14,242 nt of DNA from Tannerellaceae bacterium (GTDB lineage: Bacteria; Bacteroidota; Bacteroidia; Bacteroidales; Tannerellaceae). The DNA lies in contig JAIRYL010000115.1 in NCBI GenBank assembly GCA_031267775.1, forward strand, positions 1 through 14,242, in the 5' to 3' direction. Below are positions 1 to 7,332 of this stretch, one piece after another. Each line of letters begins with the position of its first letter. Position 1 is the stretch's first letter. Made by a program: the position numbers and the translations under genes. Below the pieces are notes generated by a model. It was not told the origin of the DNA. It was given only the letters and a program-made list of their open reading frames with translations, and searched no databases.

Positions 1-290
1 GCATATAATATGGTACGAAAAATCATAGCAAAGTCGGCTGAAAAAGCCGCTTTTCCCCCCGAAAGCCATATCTTTCAAAAGTGCGCTCAGACTGATCGCC
101 GTGTTTTTCTTGACAGGAGAGGCAGAGTATTCTGCAAAGTCTCTACGGGAAGACCTCGAAAATCTGTCAGTGCAAATAAGCCGGCAAACAATTCCCAAAC
201 GGAATAAAAAAAGACATTTCACAAGGATTACTAAAAAAGGTAAGTATCAAAAATACAAGTGATATATGTACTATATTAGTGACATTGCCG
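1..290. other. Gene-free AT-rich stretch at left edge
   Basis: I see no gene I can support here. The plus strand has a 65-codon frame (10-207) with low-complexity, family-free content. The minus strand is also open from about 240 to the edge but offers only a GTG (222-220) as a start. Either could be an edge fragment of a gene or plain chance. No tRNA, terminator or clear promoter is visible. Confidence 0.4.
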
Positions 291-452
291 TGCGGGGGAC
301 GCGCCCAAATTAAATGAAGAATTAAAAATTAAGAATGAAGAATTAGCAAATGGATCAGAGGCTTCTTGCATGGGTAGAATGATTGACGTGCCTTTTTTTC
401 GTTCGATTTATTTTAATTTTTAATTTTTAATTCTGCATTCTTCATTCCCCCT
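291..452. repeat. Hairpin-forming repeat, copy A
   Basis: First of two tandem copies of a unit of about 160-190 bp. It begins TGCGGGGGACGCGCCCAAAT (291-310). The left arm (about 314-345, GAAGAATTAAAAATTAAG type) is an inverted copy of the right arm (about 411-446, TTTTTAATTCTGCATTCTTC type). They flank a central segment at 356-414 holding AGAATGATTGACGTGCC and a T-run. At the copy junction CCCCC/GGGGG (447-451/456-460) form a further small stem. The structure resembles a MITE-like or intergenic structured repeat. No transposase is present and function is unknown. Confidence 0.75.
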
Positions 453-640
453 TGCGGGGGACGCGCCCAAATTAAATTAAAAATTAAGAATGAAGAATTA
501 AAAAGGCTGAAGGCTGAATGGAGAATTTGCAAAGGGGGCAGAGGCTTCTGGCATGGGGAGAATGATTGACGTGCCTTTTTTTTTCGTCCGATTTATTTTT
601 ATTATCCATTCTCAATTCTCCATTCTCCATTCAATTGGGG
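453..640. repeat. Hairpin-forming repeat, copy B
   Basis: Second tandem copy, starting with the same TGCGGGGGACGCGCCCAAAT (453-472), offset 162 bp from copy A. The central segment (539-599) again carries GAGGCTTCT, GCATGGG, AGAATGATTGACGTGCC and a T-run. The arms differ from copy A: GGCTGAATGGAGAAT (about 505-526) pairs with ATTCTCCATTCTCCATTC on the right (about 615-632). The right end CAATTGGGGCGG (632-643) resembles an inverted form of the left end CGCGCCCAAATT. It abuts the gpmI promoter region, so it may also end or insulate transcription. Confidence 0.75.
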
Positions 641-653
641 CGGTTTTTTTATC

Positions 654-661
654 TATTTTTG
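654..661 (+). promoter_or_regulatory. Candidate gpmI promoter (-7 element)
   Basis: TATTTTTG fits the Bacteroidota -7 consensus TAnnTTTG exactly and sits 48 nt before the gpmI start. The -33 element is weak: TTG at 635-637 is only 16 nt away. The predicted transcription start is near 668. The promoter lies just outside repeat B. Confidence 0.4.
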
Positions 662-709
662 CAGCCGGTTTTTGAATGTATTGTATAATGTGTATAAAAC
701 AAAGGTGTT

Positions 710-2233
710 ATGAGCAAGAAAGCGCTGTTAATTATTTGTGATGGCTGGGGGATTGGCGACAGGGGTAAGGGTGATGTGATTTATCAGACGGCTACTCCGT
801 ATTGGGATTATTTGATGCGGACGTATCCCCACTCGCGGCTGCAGGCTTCGGGCGAAGATGTGGGCTTGCCGGAGGGGCAGATGGGTAACTCGGAAGTGGG
901 GCATCTTAACATTGGCGCCGGACGGGTGGTTTATCAGGATTTGGTGAAGATAAACAGGGCTTGCCGCGATAACTCGATTAGGGAGAATCCGGAGATTAAA
1001 CGCGCTTTTGGTTATGCGAAAGAGAATAACAGGGCGATTCATTTTTTGGGACTGGTTTCCGACGGGGGTGTGCACAGTTCGCTGGAGCATTTGTTTAAGT
1101 TGACGGATCTGGCGGGCGTATACGGCATTGCCAAGTCGTTTGTGCATTGCTTTATGGACGGGCGCGATACCGACCCGAAAAGCGGCAAGGGGTATATAGA
1201 GCGGCTGGAGAGCCATTTGAAGACGAACGGGGGGAAGATTGCTTCTATTATCGGGCGTTATTATGCGATGGACCGCGATAAGCGCTGGGAGCGGGTGAGG
1301 GAAGCGTACTGCCTGTTGACGCTGGGACAGGGGAAGGCGGCGGAGTGCATGACGGAGGCCATGGAGGAATCGTATGCCGAAGGGGTGACGGACGAGTTTG
1401 TCAGGCCGGTTGTGCATGTGGAAAACGGCAGGCCGGCGGGCGTGATTCAAGAAGGAGATGTGGTGATTTTCTTTAATTTCAGGAACGACCGCGCCAGGGA
1501 GCTGACCGTTGCGCTTACGCAGCAGGATATGCCGGAGGAGGGGATGATGAGGATTCCCGGCCTTCAGTTTTTTACCATGACGCCTTACGACGCCGCTTTT
1601 ACGGGGCTGCATATTCTTTTTGACAAAGATAATGTGTCGAATACGCTGGGCGAGTATTTGCAGGAGCAGGGGAAAACGCAGCTCCATATAGCCGAAACGG
1701 AGAAGTACGCGCATGTAACGTTCTTTTTTAACGGCGGGCGCGAAGAGCCGTTCAGGGGCGAAACGCGCATACTGATACCTTCGCCCAAGGTGGCTACGTA
1801 TGACCTGAAGCCCGAAATGAGCGCCTGTGAAGCGAGGGATAAGTTAACGGAAGCGATACGGGCCGGCGGGTATGATTTTATTGTGTGTAACTATGCCAAT
1901 GGCGATATGGTAGGGCATACGGGGGTATACCGGGCTATTGAAAAAGCGGTGGAGGCCGTAGACGCTTGTTTGAGGGATACGGTGGAGGCGGCCAAAGCAA
2001 ACGGCTATGAAACGATTATCATAGCCGATCACGGGAATGCCGACCATGCCTTGAATGCCGATGGCAGTCCTAACACGGCGCACTCGTTAAACCCTGTTCC
2101 GTTTGTATACGTAACGGCCGATACAAAGGCGCGGGTAGAAGATGGTATATTGGCCGATGTAGCGCCCTCGCTTCTTTATATTATGGGATTGCCTCAGCCG
2201 GCCGAGATGACAGGGCGCAGCCTGATTGGGTAA
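710..2233 (+). CDS. gpmI: Phosphoglycerate mutase, 2,3-BPG-independent (iPGM)
   Basis: Interconverts 3- and 2-phosphoglycerate in cytoplasmic glycolysis and gluconeogenesis, using two metal ions (usually Mn) and a phosphoserine intermediate. At 507 aa it has the normal family length. Visible signatures are the N-terminal metal-site D11 in CDGWG, the phospho-acceptor S61 in GNSEVGH, a NFRNDRARE motif near residue 257, FNGG near 340, and the C-terminal metal motif ADHGNADH near residues 440-447 of the alkaline-phosphatase-superfamily fold. The ATG start gives the usual short lead into the first metal aspartate. The start is preceded by AAAGGTGTT, with no strong ribosome binding site, as is normal for Bacteroidota. 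DUF3109 follows 30 nt downstream, probably on the same transcript. Assignment is firm. Confidence 0.97.
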   Translation: MSKKALLIICDGWGIGDRGKGDVIYQTATPYWDYLMRTYPHSRLQASGEDVGLPEGQMGNSEVGHLNIGAGRVVYQDLVKINRACRDNSIRENPEIKRAFGYAKENNRAIHFLGLVSDGGVHSSLEHLFKLTDLAGVYGIAKSFVHCFMDGRDTDPKSGKGYIERLESHLKTNGGKIASIIGRYYAMDRDKRWERVREAYCLLTLGQGKAAECMTEAMEESYAEGVTDEFVRPVVHVENGRPAGVIQEGDVVIFFNFRNDRARELTVALTQQDMPEEGMMRIPGLQFFTMTPYDAAFTGLHILFDKDNVSNTLGEYLQEQGKTQLHIAETEKYAHVTFFFNGGREEPFRGETRILIPSPKVATYDLKPEMSACEARDKLTEAIRAGGYDFIVCNYANGDMVGHTGVYRAIEKAVEAVDACLRDTVEAAKANGYETIIIADHGNADHALNADGSPNTAHSLNPVPFVYVTADTKARVEDGILADVAPSLLYIMGLPQPAEMTGRSLIG

Positions 2234-2263
2234 AGGCTGGCGGTATGAAACGCTGTTGGACGT

Positions 2264-2842
2264 ATGATTTTAATAGGCGATACATTGGTTAGTTTTGACG
2301 TGATAGAGCGCATGTTTCTATGCGATCTTTCCGCGTGTAAGGGGGCTTGCTGTTTTGTAGAGGCGGCGTCGGGGGCTCCGCTGGAAAAAGAGGAGCTGGC
2401 GGCGCTGCGCGACGTAATACCTGCGGTTTGGGACGACCTTTCCCGGCAGGCGCAGGATGTGGTGAGGAAGCAGGGGGTTGCTTACATAGACCCGGACGGG
2501 GAGGATGTGGTTTCTATCGTGGGAGACAGAGATTGCATTTTTACCTGTTACGACGGGCAGGGCGTTTGCAAATGCGCGATTGAAAAAGCGTACCGCGAAG
2601 GACGTACTACGGTTCAAAAACCGATTTCGTGCCATTTATATCCCATCCGCGTTTCACGGTACGATACCTTTCGGGCTGTAAACTATCATCGCTGGAAGAT
2701 TTGCCGATTCGGCGAGGCGCTGGGCCGGAAGGAAGGCTTGCCTCTGTATAAATTCCTGCGCGAACCTCTTATCCGCAAATTCGGGGCGGAATGGTATGAA
2801 GAGCTTGATACCTTTGCCGGCGAATGGGGCCGGAAGGGTTAA
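2264..2842 (+). CDS. DUF3109 family Cys-rich protein (YkgJ-like cluster)
   Basis: A 192-aa cytoplasmic protein of the DUF3109 family, common in Bacteroidota and of unknown biochemical role. The sequence shows clustered cysteines: C20, C25, C29 and C30 (C-x4-C-x3-CC), then three close together near residues 91-104 (DCIFTC, GVCKC), then ISCHLYP near 122 and KICRFG near 146. This pattern suggests a bound metal or Fe-S cluster, as proposed for the related YkgJ/CxxCxxCC group; that is inference. There is no signal peptide or membrane segment. It begins 30 nt after gpmI, so the two are probably co-transcribed. Its TAA interlocks with the stop of the convergent gene in the palindrome TTAA (2839-2842). 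Confidence 0.88.
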   Translation: MILIGDTLVSFDVIERMFLCDLSACKGACCFVEAASGAPLEKEELAALRDVIPAVWDDLSRQAQDVVRKQGVAYIDPDGEDVVSIVGDRDCIFTCYDGQGVCKCAIEKAYREGRTTVQKPISCHLYPIRVSRYDTFRAVNYHRWKICRFGEALGRKEGLPLYKFLREPLIRKFGAEWYEELDTFAGEWGRKG

Positions 2843-4611
2843 CGCCTGCCGGCCTGCACGGCGCTCATCACGCGCAATAAATTGCCGCCCCATATTTTAG
2901 CTATCTCCCGCCGGCCATATCCTGCTTCAAGTAAGCGGACGGTTAGATTGATCAGTTCATTGCAGGCTCTGCACCCGATAAGCTCGCCGCCGCCGTCAAA
3001 GTCGGAACCGATACCCACATGATCTATTCCGGCTAATGCAACAATATGGTCTATATGGCGGACGGCGTGGCTTACCGACGCTTTTTCTTCTTCTTTGCAG
3101 ATAAATCCTTTGTAAAGACATACCTGAACTACGCCGCCCTTTTCGGCCAGCGCCCTGATCTGCCTGTCGGATAAATTACGCGGATGGTCGCAAAGCGCTC
3201 TTGCCGCCGCGTGCGATGCAATAACAGGGGCGGCGCTTTCGGCCAGAACGTCAAAGAAAGCGCTTTCGGCTGCATGAGATATATCAATCATAATCCCCAG
3301 CCGGTTCATTTCCTTAACTACTTCTTTTCCAAACGGACTAAGGCCACCCCATTCGGGCAAGCCTTTTGCCGAATCGCAAATATCATTGCTTCCATTGTGG
3401 CAGAGCGTGATGTAAGACACGCCCATCTCTTTAAAGCGCGCAAGGTTGGATAGGTCTTTGCCAATAGCATAGCCGTTTTCTATCCCTAAAAAGAGCGCCT
3501 TTTTATGCTGGCGTTTTAGCCGGGCCGGATCGCCGGGGCCGTAAGCAATCGCCATACGTTCCGGATGTAAGCGTTCCTGTCGCTTCACTTGCTCCAGGCG
3601 TTCTACGGCATATCCGGCAGCGGCCGGCAGCGACGCGCCATCCCGTTCTCCCTGCGGGATATAGGCCGCCATAAAGACGGCGTCTACCCTTCCTTCTTCC
3701 ATATACGGCAGGTTTACCTTCCCCCCCTCTTTTTCGCCCAAATTAAAAGAACCGGGAAACAGCATGGGGGTATCCGCATGCGAGTCTATAATAATACTGT
3801 TTTGATGAATCTCTTTTGCCTGCCGAAACCGCCGGGCTTTTTCTATATGATACTTAAATACGTCCAGCATACATTCGTCGCCATGGGCAGCCATCGCTTC
3901 GGGATGCCACTGTACGCTGAAGATGGCATATTCGGGATGCTCCATTCCTTCGTTGATACCGTCGGGCGAAAAGGCCGTGGGGATAAATTCCCGCGCTATT
4001 TCTCTTATAGCCTGATGATGGAATGAATTTACAAGGAGCGCTTTTTTCTTTACGATAGCGTGCAGTTTGGTATTTTCCGTCAAAGCGACAGAGTGAGAGG
4101 GCAATTCCCGCGCCAAAGCCTGGCTATGCTTCAGCAGCCTGTTGCTGCTGTTTTGCCCATAAATATCCTGGTAAAGCCCCCCGCCAAAAGCTGCATTGAT
4201 TAACTGATGCCCCCTGCAAATACCCATAACAGGGAGCTGACGGTTAAAGGCCAGCCTGAGGATAATAAAATCGGATTCGTCCCGGATAGAATCTGCGTCT
4301 TGCAACTGGGGAACAGGTTCTTCTCCTAAATAAAGCGGATTTATATCGCCTCCTCCGCTCATTATCAACCCGTCTAATCCGTCTATAATAGCCGTCAACG
4401 CCTCGATATCCGTAATTACGGGGATTAACACGGGAGCTCCGCCGGCTTTTACTACGGATTGAACATATGCTTCGGCAATACAGGAAAGCCCGTCTTTCCG
4501 GTTGGCCGATATCCCTATACAAGGAGGTTGCCGTTTCTCTTTTTCACGCGAAAAACCATCCACCTCCCTGTATAAGCCGGCTATATCCGTATGGCGGGCT
4601 TTTGTACTCAT
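2839..4611 (-). CDS. Fusion: C26 gamma-glutamyl hydrolase-like + M19 dipeptidase
   Basis: A 590-aa two-domain enzyme. Residues about 30-260 are a class I glutamine-amidotransferase fold of the peptidase C26 / gamma-Glu-GABA hydrolase (PuuD-like) group: nucleophile C132 in GICRGHQ, catalytic H236 and E238 in VQWHPEA, and the SGGGDINP loop near 85-92. Residues about 272-585 are a peptidase M19 (renal/membrane dipeptidase) domain with metal ligands H278 and D280 (DSHAD), E378 (GIENG), H446 (DISHA) and H467 (ASHAA), plus D537 in GSDFDG. All key residues are present, so both halves look active. There is no signal peptide, so it is probably cytoplasmic. I infer sequential cleavage: first a gamma-glutamyl bond, then the released dipeptide, for example in gamma-glutamyl peptide or peptidoglycan-peptide recycling. 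The start ATG lies 1 nt after the gyrB stop, which suggests coupled translation. Confidence 0.9.
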   Translation of the reverse strand: MSTKARHTDIAGLYREVDGFSREKEKRQPPCIGISANRKDGLSCIAEAYVQSVVKAGGAPVLIPVITDIEALTAIIDGLDGLIMSGGGDINPLYLGEEPVPQLQDADSIRDESDFIILRLAFNRQLPVMGICRGHQLINAAFGGGLYQDIYGQNSSNRLLKHSQALARELPSHSVALTENTKLHAIVKKKALLVNSFHHQAIREIAREFIPTAFSPDGINEGMEHPEYAIFSVQWHPEAMAAHGDECMLDVFKYHIEKARRFRQAKEIHQNSIIIDSHADTPMLFPGSFNLGEKEGGKVNLPYMEEGRVDAVFMAAYIPQGERDGASLPAAAGYAVERLEQVKRQERLHPERMAIAYGPGDPARLKRQHKKALFLGIENGYAIGKDLSNLARFKEMGVSYITLCHNGSNDICDSAKGLPEWGGLSPFGKEVVKEMNRLGIMIDISHAAESAFFDVLAESAAPVIASHAAARALCDHPRNLSDRQIRALAEKGGVVQVCLYKGFICKEEEKASVSHAVRHIDHIVALAGIDHVGIGSDFDGGGELIGCRACNELINLTVRLLEAGYGRREIAKIWGGNLLRVMSAVQAGRR

Positions 4612-4612
4612 G

Positions 4613-6568
4613 TTATGCGTCTATGTTTGCATACGTCGCATTCTTTTCAATAAAATCGCGGCGCGGGGCTACTTCCTCGCCCATTAGCATAGAGAAGATT
4701 AAGTCGGCTTCTGCGGCGCTCTCGATGGTGATTTGCTTTAATGTCCGGTTTTCAGGATTCATAGTCGTATCCCAAAGTTGATGATCGTTCATCTCTCCCA
4801 AACCTTTGTAGCGCTGCGTATGTACGCCGGCTTCGCTACCCCCTCCGTATTTATCGATAAACACCTGCCGTTGCTGATCTGTCCAGCAATATTCTTCCGC
4901 TTTTCCTTTTTTGCACAGATATAAAGGCGGCGTTGCCAGATATACATATCCATTATCAATTAACGCACGCATCCTGCGGAAGAAGAACGTCAGGATCAAG
5001 GTGGCGATATGGCTGCCGTCCACGTCGGCGTCGGTCATGATAATAATCTTATGATAGCGAAGTTTACTCAGGTTGAGCTCTTTCGGATCGTCTTCTGTTC
5101 CGATACTTACGCCCATTGCCTTGAAAATATGCTGTATTTCGTCGCTTTCAAAAATTTTATGCTCCATCGCCTTCTCAACGTTCAGAATTTTACCGCGCAA
5201 CGGAAGGATAGCCTGAAACATCCGGTCGCGCCCTTGCTTAGCCGTACCTCCGGCAGAGTCTCCTTCCACAAGGAATAACTCGCAGTCTTCAGCCACTTTA
5301 GACGAACAGTCGGCCAATTTACCGGGAAGCCCTCCGCCGCCCATAGGCGATTTACGTTGCACCAGCTCCCTTGCTTTACGGGCAGCCTGACGGGCTTGAG
5401 CTGCCAGAATAACTTTATCTACAATTATCTTAGCTTCTTTCGGATGCTCTTCCAGGTAATAACCCAGCGCTTCGCCTACCGCCTGATCTACGGCGCCGGT
5501 CACTTCGCTGTTTCCTAATTTCGTTTTTGTCTGTCCTTCAAACTGAGGCTCGGCAACTTTGATAGAGATAACGGCCGTTAATCCTTCGCGGAAGTCGTCG
5601 CCCTGAATCTCAACTTTTGCTTTTTCAAGCAATTTGGAATCTTCCGCATATTTTTTCAATGTACGAGTCAACCCGCGCCGGAAACCGGCAAGGTGGGTGC
5701 CTCCTTCAATTGTGTTGATGTCGTTTACGTATGAATACACGCTTTCGTTGTAAGAGGTGTTGTACGTCATAGCCACTTCAACCGGAATACCTTGTTTCTC
5801 CGTAACAATATGAATAACGTCCGGGATAAGTTTCTCTTTGGAATGGTCTATATAGCGAACAAACTCCTTTAATCCTTCATCCGAAAGAAAGGTTTCCGTT
5901 TTATCTGCGCCATCTTCTTTTGCCGCTCTTTTGTCTGTTAACACAAGCGTTACTCCGGCATTTAAAAAAGCGAGTTCGCGAAGGCGGGTGGCCAGGATAT
6001 CGTAACGATATTCGGTTACTGTAAAAATAGAACTGTCGGGCTTGAACGTAATCGTTGTTCCTGTGCTGTCGGATTCTCCAATTACTTTTAATTCGGTCTT
6101 GGCATGGCCGCAAGAATATTCTTGCATATAGACTTTACCGTTACGGCGTACTTCGGCCCTCAAAAGAGTAGAGAGCGCGTTTACGCAAGATACGCCTACT
6201 CCGTGTAAACCTCCGGAAACTTTATAACTGTCTTTGTCAAATTTTCCTCCTGCATGTAAAACGGTTAATACAACTTCGAGCGCTGATTTTCCTTCTTTCT
6301 CATGAAAATCTATCGGTATACCGCGTCCATCGTCTATCACCGTAACGGAATTATCTTCGTTTATCGTAACATCTATATTGGTACAATATCCGGCGAGCGC
6401 TTCGTCGATAGAATTGTCTACCACTTCATACACCAAGTGATGCAACCCTTTTTCGCTGATGTCGCCGATATACATGGCAGGTCTTTTGCGTACGGCTTCT
6501 AAACCTTCAAGAACCTGAATGCTATCTGCGGAATAATTTCCGTTAGTGTTTTTTGATACTTCACTCAT
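4613..6568 (-). CDS. gyrB: DNA gyrase subunit B
   Basis: ATPase subunit of gyrase, which with GyrA introduces negative supercoils. The 651-aa form lacks the C-terminal insert of E. coli GyrB, as usual in Bacteroidota. Visible parts: GHKL ATPase with E48 and N52 (EVVDNSIDEA), D79 in DDGRGIP, and the lid GGLHGVGVSCVNALS; the transducer with QTKTKLGN near 345-353; and the TOPRIM domain with E435 (LVEGDSAGG) and the metal triad DADVD (513-517). The C-terminus RRDFIEKNATYANI is typical. I chose the ATG at 6568 (MSEVSKN). An upstream TTG at 6592 would add 8 residues unlike the family. ParE is the alternative, but the overall sequence and the rpsT/recO neighbourhood favour GyrB. The downstream C26-M19 gene follows after 1 nt. 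Confidence 0.95.
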   Translation of the reverse strand: MSEVSKNTNGNYSADSIQVLEGLEAVRKRPAMYIGDISEKGLHHLVYEVVDNSIDEALAGYCTNIDVTINEDNSVTVIDDGRGIPIDFHEKEGKSALEVVLTVLHAGGKFDKDSYKVSGGLHGVGVSCVNALSTLLRAEVRRNGKVYMQEYSCGHAKTELKVIGESDSTGTTITFKPDSSIFTVTEYRYDILATRLRELAFLNAGVTLVLTDKRAAKEDGADKTETFLSDEGLKEFVRYIDHSKEKLIPDVIHIVTEKQGIPVEVAMTYNTSYNESVYSYVNDINTIEGGTHLAGFRRGLTRTLKKYAEDSKLLEKAKVEIQGDDFREGLTAVISIKVAEPQFEGQTKTKLGNSEVTGAVDQAVGEALGYYLEEHPKEAKIIVDKVILAAQARQAARKARELVQRKSPMGGGGLPGKLADCSSKVAEDCELFLVEGDSAGGTAKQGRDRMFQAILPLRGKILNVEKAMEHKIFESDEIQHIFKAMGVSIGTEDDPKELNLSKLRYHKIIIMTDADVDGSHIATLILTFFFRRMRALIDNGYVYLATPPLYLCKKGKAEEYCWTDQQRQVFIDKYGGGSEAGVHTQRYKGLGEMNDHQLWDTTMNPENRTLKQITIESAAEADLIFSMLMGEEVAPRRDFIEKNATYANIDA

Positions 6569-6600
6569 ATAATTTAATGTGTTTGAAATCAATTATTATA

Positions 6601-6617
6601 AGGGTTTTGTAAACCCT
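6601..6617. repeat. Perfect palindrome in gyrB leader
   Basis: AGGGTTT-TGT-AAACCCT: a 7-bp perfect inverted repeat with a 3-nt loop. It overlaps the predicted gyrB transcription start (about 6613), so it could be a DNA operator or a stabilising stem at the mRNA 5' end. There is no T-run, so it is not a simple terminator. Confidence 0.55.
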
Positions 6618-6619
6618 AA

Positions 6620-6627
6620 CAAAGGTA
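6620..6627 (-). promoter_or_regulatory. gyrB promoter (-7 element)
   Basis: On the minus strand this reads TACCTTTG, an exact TAnnTTTG match 52 nt before the gyrB ATG. The -33 region, about 19 nt upstream, is only a weak match (CTGTG). It lies just past the rpsT terminator, so gyrB has its own transcript. Confidence 0.55.
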
Positions 6628-6668
6628 CTAAAAATTATTTAGATGCACAGGGATGCAACACATGAAAC

Positions 6669-6700
6669 AAAAAAACCGGGACTGATAGACGACCCGGTTT
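6669..6700 (-). terminator. Intrinsic terminator after rpsT
   Basis: On the minus strand: AAACCGGG (6700-6693), 12-nt loop, CCCGGTTT (6680-6673), then a continuous T-run down to 6669. It starts 28 nt after the rpsT stop and separates rpsT from gyrB. Confidence 0.85.
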
Positions 6701-6727
6701 TCTCTCTTTATGTATAAGCTTCTACAT

Positions 6728-6982
6728 TTATGCAAGCGCACTCACATGCTTTGCCAGCTTGGATTTTAAATTAGAAGCTTTGTTTTTGTGAATAATATTC
6801 TTCTTAGCAAGTTTGTCTAACATAGAACATACTTTAGGAAACAAAGCCTGAGCTTCGGTTTTCTCTTCCGTAGCGCGTAGTTTACGTACCGCATTTCTTG
6901 CCGTTTTTGCGTAATATTTATTATGTAAACGCCTTGCGTTAGTCTGTCTGATTCTTTTTAATGCAGATTTGTGATTTGCCAT
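6728..6982 (-). CDS. rpsT: 30S ribosomal protein bS20
   Basis: Small basic primary 16S rRNA-binding protein of the 30S subunit. The 84-aa length is normal. The N-terminus MANHKSALKRIRQ, the NARRLHNK segment, the RNAVRK stretch and the Lys/Ala-rich C-terminus (KNIIHKNKASNLKSKL) are classic for S20. It lies 49 nt downstream of tRNA-Glu with no terminator between, so both probably come from the promoter at 7164-7195. An intrinsic terminator follows. Confidence 0.97.
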   Translation of the reverse strand: MANHKSALKRIRQTNARRLHNKYYAKTARNAVRKLRATEEKTEAQALFPKVCSMLDKLAKKNIIHKNKASNLKSKLAKHVSALA

Positions 6983-7031
6983 TTCTTTAGCTATCTTAAT
7001 ATTTTAACTTCCAATTATCCAATTAAATAAG

Positions 7032-7103
7032 TAGCCCATAGGGGAATCGAACCCCTCTTTCAAGAATGAAAATCTTGCGTCCTAACCGATAGACGAATGG
7101 GCC
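7032..7103 (-). tRNA. tRNA-Glu (anticodon TTC)
   Basis: On the minus strand a full cloverleaf is visible. Acceptor arm GGCCCAT pairs with ATGGGCT (one G-U). The anticodon stem CAAGA/TCTTG encloses the loop TTTTCAT, giving anticodon TTC. The T arm is GGGGTTCGATTCCCC. The discriminator is A and CCA is not encoded. Length is 72 nt. Confidence 0.96.
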
Positions 7104-7163
7104 AATATGTCAAAGCTCTTGTTTTTAGCATTATATGAGACGATATTTTCTCAAATGCGAGTG

Positions 7164-7195
7164 CAAAGATAGATTATCTATGATAACTACCAAAA
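7164..7195 (-). promoter_or_regulatory. Promoter for tRNA-Glu-rpsT
   Basis: On the minus strand: TTTTG (7195-7191), 19-nt spacer, TATCTTTG (7171-7164). Both Bacteroidota elements and their spacing match. The predicted start is near 7157, giving a leader of about 54 nt before the tRNA. Confidence 0.8.
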
Positions 7196-7304
7196 CATTT
7201 CAATGGATTTTTTATTGTTTGTTTACGTTTTAACATCTATTATAAATCAGCGGTATAACAGGGGAATAATACGGAAGGGATGGCTGGCTCTAACATAAAA
7301 TAGC

Positions 7305-7312
7305 TACTTTTG
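7305..7312 (+). promoter_or_regulatory. Candidate recO promoter (-7 element)
   Basis: TACTTTTG matches TAnnTTTG exactly, 20 nt before the recO ATG, giving a leader of only about 14 nt. The -33 region (TGGC near 7281) is weak. Confidence 0.45.
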
Positions 7313-7332
7313 TAACGGCAAAAAAATAAATA

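Noticed and set aside
10..207. 65-codon plus-strand open frame and the opposing minus-strand open frame
   Set aside because: No recognisable domain, no promoter, no good start on the minus strand, and both strands open over a short stretch. I could not choose between them.
728..1714. 328-codon antisense frame inside gpmI
   Set aside because: Composition artefact opposite a certain gene; Arg/His/Leu/Pro-rich with no domain.
6569..6592. Eight-residue N-terminal extension of GyrB from a TTG
   Set aside because: The ATG at 6568 gives the usual GyrB N-terminus; the extension does not resemble the family.
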